A stretch of 64,000 bases of DNA from Bradyrhizobium sp. SSBR45G (GTDB lineage: Bacteria > Pseudomonadota > Alphaproteobacteria > Rhizobiales > Xanthobacteraceae), in contig NZ_BSCT01000015.1 in NCBI RefSeq assembly GCF_030159255.1, positions 1 through 64,000 on the forward strand, read 5' to 3'. The notes under the pieces are model-generated. The model worked only from the letters and a program-made list of their open reading frames with translations, was not told where the DNA came from and ran no database searches. Shown piece by piece: positions 44,835 through 52,330 of this stretch. Both the position numbers and the translations under genes were made by a program. Every line of letters starts with the position of its first letter. The first letter of the stretch is position 1.

Positions 44835-45932
44835 ATGAGCGTAAAGGGCGCAACGCCCGCATCATCGGTGATCTTTCCCGTCCTGGCGGTCGCATTGGTC
44901 GCGATCGTGACGCTGGCGCATTACGATTTTACGCCCTCGGCTGCCGGCATTGGGTTCGCCGCGGTGCTGCTGGTGATCCTGTTCGGCACCGTGTTCGCCG
45001 CCGTGCATCATGCCGAGGTGATCGCGCACGAGATCGGCGAGCCCTTCGGCACGCTGCTCCTGACCCTGGCGGTGACTGTCATCGAGGTGGCGCTGATCGC
45101 CACCATCATGCTCGGCGACAAGTCGGCCCCGGCGCTGGCGCGTGACACGGTCTTTGCCGTCGTGATGATCGTCTGCAACGGCCTTGTCGGCCTCTGCGTC
45201 TTCATCGGCGGCCTCCGCTATCGCGAGCAGGATGTCCTGGTGTCCGGCGCCAACCTCTATCTCAGCGTGCTGTTCACGATGGCGACCATCACCCTGGTGC
45301 TGCCGAACTATACGCTGACCTCGCCCGGTCCGGTCTATTCGGCCGTGCAGCTCGCCTTCGTCAGCGTGGCCACGATCCTGCTCTATGCTGTCTTCCTGTA
45401 TACGCAGACGACCCGTCACCGGGATTACTTCGTCGGCAGCTCGGCCGGCTTCAGCGACGACGATGTCCGGCTGCCGCGGACGAAGCTATTGGTCAGCGTC
45501 GGGCTGCTGCTGGTCGCGCTGCTTGCCGTCGTGCTGCTCGCCAAGAAGTTCTCGCTGGTGGTCGATGCCGGCGTCGCCGCGACCGGTGCGCCGCCGGCTG
45601 TCGCCGGCGTGCTCGTGGCGCTTCTGATCCTGCTGCCGGAGAGCGTCGCCGCGATCTCGGCCGCCCGCGCCAACGACCTGCAGAAGAGCATCAACCTGGC
45701 GCTGGGGTCCTCGCTCGCGACCATCGGCCTGACGATCCCTGCGGTGGCGGTCGCCGCCTACGCGCTCGACAAGCAGCTGGTGCTCGGGCTCGACGCCCAA
45801 GGGATGGTACTGCTGGTCCTGACCTTCGTTCTCAGCATGCTGACGTTCGGCACGGGACGGACGAACATCCTGTTCGGGCTGGTGCACATGGTGGTGTTCG
45901 CGGTATTCCTCTTTCTGCTCTTCGTGCCCTGA
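44835..45932 (+). CDS. chaA: ChaA, calcium/sodium:proton antiporter
   Basis: A 365-residue CaCA-family exchanger with about eleven membrane helices. The two alpha repeats are EIGEPFGTLLLTLAVTVIEVALI (first) and LLPESVAAISAARANDLQKSINLALGSSLATIG (second), each carrying the ion-binding glutamate. ChaA exports Ca2+, Na+ or K+ in exchange for protons at alkaline pH. GAAGGA lies 8 nt before the ATG. With the NhaD-type gene upstream it suggests a pH and cation homeostasis cluster. The cupin gene follows after 18 nt. Confidence 0.93.
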   Translation: MSVKGATPASSVIFPVLAVALVAIVTLAHYDFTPSAAGIGFAAVLLVILFGTVFAAVHHAEVIAHEIGEPFGTLLLTLAVTVIEVALIATIMLGDKSAPALARDTVFAVVMIVCNGLVGLCVFIGGLRYREQDVLVSGANLYLSVLFTMATITLVLPNYTLTSPGPVYSAVQLAFVSVATILLYAVFLYTQTTRHRDYFVGSSAGFSDDDVRLPRTKLLVSVGLLLVALLAVVLLAKKFSLVVDAGVAATGAPPAVAGVLVALLILLPESVAAISAARANDLQKSINLALGSSLATIGLTIPAVAVAAYALDKQLVLGLDAQGMVLLVLTFVLSMLTFGTGRTNILFGLVHMVVFAVFLFLLFVP

Positions 45933-45950
45933 TTTCCAAAGAGATTCCCC

Positions 45951-46235
45951 ATGCTCAGCGCCCAGTCCGACGTCCAGGTCGATACGCCCGAGGTCCGCGT
46001 CACGGAGTGGCGGCTGGCCCCCGGCAGTGCGACGGGGCGCCATGTCCACGGGATGGATTACGTGATCGTGCCGGTGACCGCGGGCGAGATGACGATCGTG
46101 GCGCCGTCCGGGGAGCGCTCCAAGGCACAGCTCGCCGTCGGCAAATCCTACTTCCGCAAAGCCGGGGTCGAACACGATGTGCTGAACGAGACCGGTTCCG
46201 AGATCGTTTTCCTGGAAGTTGAACTGAAGCCGTAA
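45951..46235 (+). CDS. Small cupin-domain protein
   Basis: A 94-residue single-domain cupin. The first motif is GSATGRHVHGMDYVIVPVTAGE with two histidines and Glu as possible metal ligands, and the second contains GVEHDVLNETGSEIVFLEVEL. It probably binds a metal or small molecule. Close spacing to chaA suggests co-transcription. The 239 nt downstream to the next gene hold a promoter region only. Confidence 0.88.
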   Translation: MLSAQSDVQVDTPEVRVTEWRLAPGSATGRHVHGMDYVIVPVTAGEMTIVAPSGERSKAQLAVGKSYFRKAGVEHDVLNETGSEIVFLEVELKP

Positions 46236-46425
46236 CCATTTGTTTACCGGGATGCCGCTGATTGTGGTATCTTGAGCCAGCGATCCGGATAGCTGCGGCA
46301 GCCTCCGAGCGGTCTCGGATTGCAGCACGGCTACGGTCGCAAAGGCTTTCAGGAAAACGATTTTCTGCCGTTCATCGCCCAGCCATCGGCACGGGTATGA
46401 GCTGCGGAAGGTGGGGAATGGTCCC

Positions 46426-46440
46426 TTAATTGTGCCTCAA
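46426..46440. promoter_or_regulatory. Near-consensus CtrA box
   Basis: TTAATTGTGCCTCAA has one mismatch to TTAA-N7-TTAA. It lies 34 nt before the ATG of the membrane-anchored unknown gene, the same distance as the perfect box upstream of the acyltransferase gene. Confidence 0.4.
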
Positions 46441-46474
46441 AGTTCCCGCAAATACCGCGCGGGAGTGGTCAAGC

Positions 46475-47368
46475 ATGCTGAAATACATCACCAAGTTTGC
46501 CCTGGAGATCATCCCCTCGGTGGTCGCCACCATCATCGGGGCCTACATCGTCAACCACTACATCAATACCAAGCCCGACGCGCCGCCTTCGACCGTGGCC
46601 GCCGTGGCGTCGGCTGCCTATGCCAAGCTGACCGGCTCCAAGGCTGACGCGAAGGCTGACACGGCCAAATCGTCCGACAAGGGAACCGACAGCGCCAGGC
46701 TGGAGGCGAAGGCGGATGCGAAGCCGGCCGAGACGTCTGCCGAAGTCTCCAATGTCCCCGCTGCCGGCATCAAGGCGAAGGGCGTCTCCGAGAAGTCGCT
46801 GGCCGACAAGGCCGCGGAAAAGGTGGTCGACGTGAAGCCGACCGAGACCGCCAGCCTTCCCGCCGAGACGCCGCGCCATCCGGTCTCGCCACGTGAGAAG
46901 CTGATCGCGCGCGGTGCTCCGGCCGAGACGCCGGCGGCCTCGCAGGAGGAGCGCCGTGATGCCGCTGATCTGGCGCGGGCTGCGATCGAGCGGCTGCGCG
47001 CCAACGAGGCGAAGGGATCTGGCGAGAAGCCGTCCGTCGAAGCCGCCCGCGAGACGCCGCGCATCGCGACCGTGGCGCCGCAGGCGTCCCCGGTCCGCCC
47101 GCTGCCGCCGCCGATCTCGGTATCCGTGCCTTCAACCGATCAGGGCGCGGCTGCTCCCCCCGCTGCTGGTGCAAGCCCGTCTTACACCGGCTCGCTGCAG
47201 CCGGATGGCCGTCCGACTCCGCCGGCTGAGATTCCCACGCGGCAGCTGCGTCCGCTCGACCTGCGTGCCGACAAGTCGGACTCCTCGATCAAGGATCAGA
47301 TGTCGAGCGTGGCGCAGGATATGATGTCGGCCGCCAAGTCGGTGTTCCACTCGGTGCTGCCGAAATAG
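46475..47368 (+). CDS. Membrane-anchored low-complexity protein, unknown
   Basis: A 297-residue protein. One N-terminal membrane helix (MLKYITKFALEIIPSVVATI, about 3-26) is followed by about 250 residues rich in Ala, Lys, Pro, Glu and Ser without a folded domain I recognise. A conserved-looking C-terminal helix (about 270-297, SSIKDQMSSVAQDMMSAAKS) ends the protein. ATG 46475 has GGGAG 9 nt upstream; an extension to 46430 is open but weak. The layout, anchor plus disordered spacer plus terminal helix, suggests a tether reaching across the periplasm or cytoplasm. A near-CtrA box lies upstream and a terminator downstream. Confidence 0.72.
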   Translation: MLKYITKFALEIIPSVVATIIGAYIVNHYINTKPDAPPSTVAAVASAAYAKLTGSKADAKADTAKSSDKGTDSARLEAKADAKPAETSAEVSNVPAAGIKAKGVSEKSLADKAAEKVVDVKPTETASLPAETPRHPVSPREKLIARGAPAETPAASQEERRDAADLARAAIERLRANEAKGSGEKPSVEAARETPRIATVAPQASPVRPLPPPISVSVPSTDQGAAAPPAAGASPSYTGSLQPDGRPTPPAEIPTRQLRPLDLRADKSDSSIKDQMSSVAQDMMSAAKSVFHSVLPK

Positions 47369-47414
47369 CTGCTCTCATAGTTGCCGGGCGCGTCAGTTGC
47401 CGCGGTGATCCAGC

Positions 47415-47445
47415 AAAGCGGCGGGTCCAATGGTCCGCCGCTTTT
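47415..47445 (+). terminator. Intrinsic terminator
   Basis: AAAGCGGCGG (47415-47424) pairs with CCGCCGCTTT (47435-47444) and runs on into TGTTTG. It ends the gene at 46475, 47 nt past its stop. Confidence 0.85.
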
Positions 47446-47560
47446 GTTTGTCAGGAGCTTTGAAGCGGGCTGGGGTGTGAGCCGTGATCTCGCGCCGATC
47501 AGCAGATGGCGGTGATCGCGACCGGTTGCCCTGGGCAAGGCCCAGAGACCCCAAAAACAA

Positions 47561-47586
47561 AAACGCGAGCCCAAGGGCCCGCGCTT
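47561..47586 (-). terminator. rpsU terminator
   Basis: On the minus strand AAAGCGCGGGCCC folds with GGCTCGCGTTT and is followed by TTGTTTTTGG. It lies 40 nt past the rpsU stop. Confidence 0.85.
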
Positions 47587-47626
47587 TCTAACATCATCAG
47601 ATGGATATCAGATCGAACCGTGCAGA

Positions 47627-47929
47627 TCAGCGCGGCGCGCCAGGGCGGGGACCCGCGCCAGGACCACGGCCAGCGCCACGGTCGCCGCCTGCGCCAGCGC
47701 CGAACACCGGCTTCGGCTTCATCGGCAGCAGACCTTCACGCTGCAGCTTCTTGCGGGCCAGCTTGCGCGCACGGCGCACGGCTTCGGCCTTCTCGCGGGC
47801 TTTCTTCTCGGAGGGCTTCTCGTAATGGCCGCGGAGCTTCATCTCGCGGAAAATGCCCTCGCGCTGCATCTTCTTCTTGAGCGCCTTGAGGGCTTGATCG
47901 ACATTGTTATCGCGAACGAGAACCTGCAC
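47627..47929 (-). CDS. rpsU: 30S ribosomal protein S21
   Basis: A 100-residue protein. MQVLVRDNNVDQALKALKKK and EGIFREMKLRGHYEKPSEKKAREK are diagnostic of bS21, which binds the 30S platform near the anti-Shine-Dalgarno region. It starts with GTG at 47929, with GAGG 7 nt upstream. The canonical fold ends near residue 72; a 25-residue Gly/Ala/Arg/Pro tail (from about 76) extends it, as in other Bradyrhizobium S21 proteins. The 175 nt upstream hold the promoter and no gene. Confidence 0.97.
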   Translation of the reverse strand: MQVLVRDNNVDQALKALKKKMQREGIFREMKLRGHYEKPSEKKAREKAEAVRRARKLARKKLQREGLLPMKPKPVFGAGAGGDRGAGRGPGAGPRPGAPR

Positions 47930-48104
47930 GCGGCATCCTCTTTCTCAGTCTATCGGTTTGAAATCGGCTGAAGTCAGGGCCGGCAAATGGCCTCGCCCTT
48001 AACCTTGAGGGCGCCCATGTATCAGACAACCTCAATGCTGTCCACCCGGTGGCGGGCTCTTAACGGCAAGTTTAACGCCGTCGCTCCGCTTTATTTCAGC
48101 CCTG

Positions 48105-49214
48105 TCAGCCCTGCCGGGGCGGGAGCGGCGAAACCTGGGTGACATGGCCCATTTTGCGGCCGGGCCGGGCTGCGCCCTTGCGGTAGAGGTGCACGGTCGC
48201 ACCTGGGACCGTGAGCCATTGCTCGTAGTTGTCGATCTCGTCACCGATCAGGTTGGTCATGGTGACGTGTCCGTGGCGCAGCGGCTTACCGAGCGGCCAG
48301 CCGGCAATGGCCCGGATGTGCTGCTCGAATTGCGAGATCGACGCGCCGTCGAGCGTCCAGTGGCCGGAATTGTGCACCCGGGGGGCGATTTCGTTGACCA
48401 GCACGCCCGGGTTGGGCCCGTCGGATACGACGAACATCTCCACGGCCAGCACGCCGACATAGTCGAGGGCGGTCGCGATCCGGCTGGCGATGTCCCGGGC
48501 TTCGTCGGCGAGCGCGTCCGGAATGGCCGCCGGCGCCCGCGACACCTTCAGAATGTGATCCCGATGCTCGTTCTCGGTGACGTCGAAGCATTCGACCTGG
48601 CCATCGGCGGCGCGGGCCGCGACCACCGAAATCTCGCGCTCGAACGGCACGAATGCCTCGAGGATCGCCGATTTGGTGCCAAGCTCGGCCCAGATCCGCT
48701 CGAGGTCGTCGCCCTGGCGGATCTTGACCTGGCCCTTGCCGTCATAGCCGAAGCGGCGGGTCTTCAGCACGGCGGGCAGGCCGATCCGCAGGACCGCCTC
48801 TCGCAGCGTGCCGACGGACGAGACGTCGGCGTAGCTGGCGGTGCGGATGCCCAGCGACGTGACGAAATCCTTCTCGGTCAGCCGGTCCTGGGTCGTCTCC
48901 AGCGCGGCGCGGCCCGGCAGCACCGGGCGCCGCGCCGCGAGCACCATGGCTGCGGCGGACGGGACATTCTCGAACTCATAGGTGACGACGTCGACGTCGT
49001 TGGCGAACAGCTCCAGCGCTTCGACATCGGCATATTCCGCACAGGTGGCGTTCAGGACGACATCGAAGGCTGGTGAATCCGGGTCCGGCGAGAATACCTG
49101 GCAGCGCAGCCCGAGGCGGGCCGCGGCAAGCGCCAGCATGCGGCCGAGCTGACCGCCGCCGAGAATGCCGATGGTGTCGCCGGGCTTGAGCTTGACCCGA
49201 TCGGAGCCGGTCAC
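48105..49214 (-). CDS. purK: 5-(carboxyamino)imidazole ribonucleotide synthase PurK
   Basis: A 369-residue ATP-grasp enzyme. GILGGGQLGRMLALAAARLG (about 17-36) opens the N-terminal domain; TYEFENVP, LKTRRFGYDGKGQ and EAFVPFEREISVV form the ATP-grasp core, and NEIAPRVHNSGHWTLDG is the metal-site signature. It converts AIR and bicarbonate to N5-CAIR using ATP. The start is GTG 49214, overlapping the purE stop by 4 nt (GTGA), with GGAGGG upstream. It acts directly before PurE in de novo purine synthesis. Confidence 0.97.
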   Translation of the reverse strand: MTGSDRVKLKPGDTIGILGGGQLGRMLALAAARLGLRCQVFSPDPDSPAFDVVLNATCAEYADVEALELFANDVDVVTYEFENVPSAAAMVLAARRPVLPGRAALETTQDRLTEKDFVTSLGIRTASYADVSSVGTLREAVLRIGLPAVLKTRRFGYDGKGQVKIRQGDDLERIWAELGTKSAILEAFVPFEREISVVAARAADGQVECFDVTENEHRDHILKVSRAPAAIPDALADEARDIASRIATALDYVGVLAVEMFVVSDGPNPGVLVNEIAPRVHNSGHWTLDGASISQFEQHIRAIAGWPLGKPLRHGHVTMTNLIGDEIDNYEQWLTVPGATVHLYRKGAARPGRKMGHVTQVSPLPPRQG

Positions 49215-49699
49215 GCCGCGCCCTCCGGACGTTCGGCGATCGCATCCGTCTGCGACTGTCGCCAGGTGGACAGGCGCTCGGCCAGCGCGGGGTCGGTCAG
49301 GGCGAGCACGCTCGCCGCCAGCAGTGCAGCATTGATCGCCCCGGCTTTGCCGATGGCCAGCGTGCCGACAGGAATGCCGGCGGGCATCTGGACGATCGAA
49401 TAGAGCGAATCCACCCCCGACAGGGCCTTGGATTCGACGGGAACACCGAACACCGGCAGCTCCGTCAGCGAGGCCGTCATGCCCGGCAGATGAGCGGCGC
49501 CGCCCGCGCCGGCGATGACGACCTTGAAGCCAGCCGCCTTCGCGCCCTTGGCGAACGCATACAGCCGATCCGGGGTGCGGTGCGCCGAGACGATACGGGC
49601 GTCATAGCTCACGCCCAGCGCGCCGAGTGTCGCGGCGGCATGGCGCATGGTATCCCAGTCGGACTGGCTTCCCATGATAATGGCGATCGGGGCGGTCAT
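49211..49699 (-). CDS. purE: N5-CAIR mutase PurE
   Basis: A 162-residue class I PurE. IMGSQSDWDTMRHAAATL, then the active-site VSAHRTPDRLYAFA and GAGGAAHLPGMTASLTELPVFGVPV, are diagnostic. It converts N5-CAIR to CAIR. I chose ATG 49699 (MTAPIAIIMGSQSD), which gives the family length; the open frame continues upstream to 50122 but that part lies opposite the GGDEF gene. It is translationally coupled to purK. Confidence 0.97.
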   Translation of the reverse strand: MTAPIAIIMGSQSDWDTMRHAAATLGALGVSYDARIVSAHRTPDRLYAFAKGAKAAGFKVVIAGAGGAAHLPGMTASLTELPVFGVPVESKALSGVDSLYSIVQMPAGIPVGTLAIGKAGAINAALLAASVLALTDPALAERLSTWRQSQTDAIAERPEGAA

Positions 49700-49847
49700 G
49701 ACCTCAATTCTTCTCGGGAATCCCTCAGCATGGGCCGGAGTATAGGATCGGTCCTGACAGCGGCAAGCCATGGCATGGAGGTCTGAATGGACTATCCTGT
49801 CTTGGTTAAACCCGGCAAGTCCAAACCTCCGTGCGGTAGGGGATCGG

Positions 49848-50525
49848 ATGAAAAAGAAGCGCATGAAGAGGTCGGGACCTGCCGGCAAGCGTGGAACTCG
49901 ATACCGTCCCAGGGTTTTGCGGGCCGGCCGGTCGCCACCAGCGGGGCCCGATCCCATACCGGCCGGCGCCCGGCAGACGATCCGGCGCCTCAAGGCTGAG
50001 CTGGCGGCGGCCCAGTTGCGGATCGAGGAACTGACCGCCACCGCCGAGCGCGATTTCCTGCTCGACATCTTCAATCGCCGCGGTTTCGCCCGCGAGCTCC
50101 ACCGCTCCATCGCTTTCATCAAGCGCTATGACGCCACCGGCGCCCTCGTCGTGCTCGATGTCGATCGCCTGAAGCCGATCAACGACATGTTCGGCCATGC
50201 CGCCGGCGACGAGGTCCTGAAGGCCGTTGCGCGCGTCCTCAGCGAGGAGGTCCGCTCCTCCGACGTCATCGGACGGCTCGGCGGTGATGAGTTCGGTGTC
50301 CTGCTCTGGCACCTCAGCGAGACCGATGCGCGCGTCAAGGCCGCGGCGCTGGAGGAAGCGATCGACAATCTGAGCTTCACCTTCGCCGATCAGGCCGTGC
50401 GTGCAGGTGCTTCGGCCGGAGTGGCCCTGCTGGACAAGCGGGTCAACCCGGTGCGTGCGCTCGAGGAGGCCGATCGTGCGATGTACATCCGCAAGGCGCA
50501 GCGCAGACACGAGATCCGCCCCTGA
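49848..50525 (+). CDS. Diguanylate cyclase (GGDEF), soluble
   Basis: A 225-residue protein. A basic N-terminus (KKKRMKRSGPAGKRGTRYRPR), then a short coiled coil (about 42-66, RRLKAELAAAQLRIEEL) and a GGDEF domain (about 68-225). RLGGDEFGVLLW carries the intact active site and RSSD, five residues before it, is the RxxD inhibitory site. The metal Asp in LDVDRLKPIND is also present, so cyclase activity is expected. There is no membrane segment or sensor; the coil would dimerise it. It is divergent from purE across 148 nt. Confidence 0.9.
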   Translation: MKKKRMKRSGPAGKRGTRYRPRVLRAGRSPPAGPDPIPAGARQTIRRLKAELAAAQLRIEELTATAERDFLLDIFNRRGFARELHRSIAFIKRYDATGALVVLDVDRLKPINDMFGHAAGDEVLKAVARVLSEEVRSSDVIGRLGGDEFGVLLWHLSETDARVKAAALEEAIDNLSFTFADQAVRAGASAGVALLDKRVNPVRALEEADRAMYIRKAQRRHEIRP

Positions 50526-50798
50526 TCGACGGCAGGGAGCGTCGACGAACTCATCGCTCGCCAACCTTCGCCGTCGTTCCCGGGCAAGCCCGAGCCGCGC
50601 AGCGGCGCCGCGGAGGATTTGGCAGCGAGCCCTTTCGCCCTGGGAGATGTTGTGGCGCGAGATCGGAGCCGCCGGCCTGCCGCCATATCACGTGCTTTGG
50701 TTATGGACGTCCGCCGGGATGACGATGGCGTGTGCAGCGACCGCGGTCCCGCATCGACCGGTCCTGCGCGTCGATGACATCCCGCCAAGATCGATCGA
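50526..50798. other. Non-coding spacer with repeat-like sequence
   Basis: The 273 nt between the GGDEF gene and the convergent small gene contain segments such as TCGTTCCCGGGCAAGCCCG and GGACGTCCGCCGGGATGACG that resemble the long intergenic repeats of Bradyrhizobiaceae, here imperfect. I see no credible gene. Confidence 0.4.
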
Positions 50799-51050
50799 CT
50801 ACACCTCGCCGAGATCGTCGGGCAACGCGCCGAATTTGTGCAGCAGCTTGGCGTCGCTGAACTCGCCCATCAACGGATCGCCGCTGCGGCTGAAGGCGAT
50901 GGCACCGATGTTGTCCGGCAGGCGCGACATCGCCTCCGCGCGACGAAGCGCGGCAGTCGAGCTCTGACATTCCTCGGCTGCTCCGGCAATCAGCGTGCCC
51001 AGTTCGTCTCGCCTGAAGGGCATGGCGACGTAGTAGGTCACGTCAGGCAT
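50799..51050 (-). CDS. Small protein of unknown function
   Basis: An 83-residue protein starting MPDVTYYVAMPFRRDELGTL. AGGAGG lies 8 nt before the ATG, which supports real translation. It contains a mixed helix/strand pattern with AECQ-like EECQSSTAALRRAEAMS and SRSGDPLMGEF, with no membrane segment and no family I recognise. It resembles the small stress-associated proteins conserved within Bradyrhizobium. It is followed downstream only by spacer sequence. Confidence 0.7.
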   Translation of the reverse strand: MPDVTYYVAMPFRRDELGTLIAGAAEECQSSTAALRRAEAMSRLPDNIGAIAFSRSGDPLMGEFSDAKLLHKFGALPDDLGEV

Positions 51051-51122
51051 GGCACGATCCTCCTTGCGCTCGCGAGGTTCCAGCAGGTGCCGTCGCGATC
51101 AGAGATTTAGAGCTCGGCAGGC

Positions 51123-51332
51123 TTACGCCGCATTGCTCTGCGCTTCGTCTGAGACGGTGTTTGGCATGCAGCCGCTTGAGATCGCGGCGCGCAACTCCTG
51201 CAGCTCCAGCTCGAGATACTCGTTCGCCATGATCAGCGCCTTGATGGTGGAGCGCAGATTGCCGTCGCACATCGCAATGGCCTGATCGCAGGCCTGTTCG
51301 TAGAGGCGGTCATAGGGAGAGGAGGCGGGCAT
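51123..51332 (-). CDS. Small helical protein, unknown
   Basis: A 69-residue protein starting MPASSPYDRLYEQACDQAIA. It is mainly helix, with LRSTIKALIMANEYLELELQ as an amphipathic segment. I chose ATG 51332, with CCCAGGA about 8-9 nt upstream; the frame is open to 51452 but the extension looks non-coding. It is the middle of three minus-strand small genes (50799, 51123, 51471). The function is unknown. Confidence 0.65.
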   Translation of the reverse strand: MPASSPYDRLYEQACDQAIAMCDGNLRSTIKALIMANEYLELELQELRAAISSGCMPNTVSDEAQSNAA

Positions 51333-51470
51333 CAGAACCGTCCTGGGCTTTGAGGGCTTGATAGGAAGCGGCTTGATTGTTCTTGTTTTGTTCCTAAATG
51401 TCAATATCAGTCTCGTACCGCCCCAGCCTCCATTCAGTGCAAAATACGACAAAAGCGCTGACGCTTTGCG

Positions 51471-51677
51471 TCAGGCGATGATGTCGGGCGTGATCTGGTC
51501 TTCGATGAAGGCGATCCGATCGCGTAGCAGAAGCTTCCGCTTCTTCAGCCGTTGCAGCCGCAACAAATCGGGGGCGGGCGATTGATGCAAAGCGTCAATC
51601 GCCGCGTCGAGATCGCGGTGCTCCTGCTGCAGGCGCGCGAGTTCGGCCTGCAGTTCGCGCTCGTCTTGGTCAGCCAT
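51471..51677 (-). CDS. DUF465 (YdcH-type) protein
   Basis: A 68-residue coiled-coil protein. QAELARLQQEHRDLDAAIDAL and the diagnostic LLRLQRLKKRKLLLRDRIAFIE match DUF465/YdcH. Such proteins are short antiparallel hairpins of unknown role. A second DUF465 gene lies divergently at 51969, giving a back-to-back pair across 291 nt of otherwise featureless DNA (51678-51968). Confidence 0.9.
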   Translation of the reverse strand: MADQDERELQAELARLQQEHRDLDAAIDALHQSPAPDLLRLQRLKKRKLLLRDRIAFIEDQITPDIIA

Positions 51678-51968
51678 GATCTATGATAGCAAAAATGCGG
51701 AAGGAAGTGGGAAGCCTAGCGAAAGGCGGGCGTAAATATTGCGCTTGCGAAGCTGATAAGCAAGCCGCGAACCTCATGATCTCGGCCGCTGTCCCGTGAA
51801 TTTCAGGTTGGCGTCGATTCTCGAATCGTCCGCATCTCCTCACGCTTCATTACACACGGTGCTCAAATTTGCATGTGCGGTCTTTTGGCCCCATCGACAG
51901 GTCAAGCGACTTGTGTACACTCATTCACCCTGGTCGAATCTCGGGTTCACCTACCAAGGAGCTGTCGA

Positions 51969-52154
51969 ATGGCCATTCAGGCGCATCTCGTTGAACTGGA
52001 GCGTAAGCATAAAGTTCTTGAAAACGAATTGCATGAAGCTCTCCTGCATCTATCGACCGACGATCTGCGGATTGCTGAACTGAAGCGGCGTAAACTGATG
52101 GTGAAGGATGAGATCGAGCGCTTGAGGCAGGTCACTACCGAAACGCTTCACTGA
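51969..52154 (+). CDS. DUF465 (YdcH-type) protein
   Basis: A 61-residue coiled-coil protein from ATG 51969 (MAIQAHLVELERKHKVLENE), with AAGGAG 7 nt upstream. The second helix, RIAELKRRKLMVKDEIERL, is the DUF465 signature. It is divergent from its paralogue at 51471-51677. A hairpin follows at 52201. Confidence 0.9.
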   Translation: MAIQAHLVELERKHKVLENELHEALLHLSTDDLRIAELKRRKLMVKDEIERLRQVTTETLH

Positions 52155-52200
52155 GATGTGACGACAACCGACGTCAATTACCATCGCAAGACCACGCGTA

Positions 52201-52228
52201 CTGGGACGGCGGATAAACCCCGTCCCAG
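52201..52228 (+). terminator. Hairpin after the second DUF465 gene
   Basis: CTGGGACGG (52201-52209) pairs perfectly with CCGTCCCAG (52220-52228) around a 10-nt loop, between convergent genes. No T-tract follows. Confidence 0.5.
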
Positions 52229-52330
52229 GCGCAATCCTGATAAGAGTTTGAGTGAGGACCGATGGCCGCCGACGGATGGGGTCATCGATTTTCGTTGACC
52301 GTCGCCCCTCGCGACCCGGCGTTGCGGATG

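Noticed and set aside
48060..48075. TTAACGGCAAGTTTAA near rpsU, considered as a CtrA box
   Set aside because: The spacing is eight rather than seven for exact TTAA pairs, and the position is between the purK end and a ribosomal protein gene.
49700..50122. Upstream extension of purE to 303 codons
   Set aside because: The extension runs antisense to the GGDEF gene; PurE has its normal N-terminus at the ATG 49699 and full family length.
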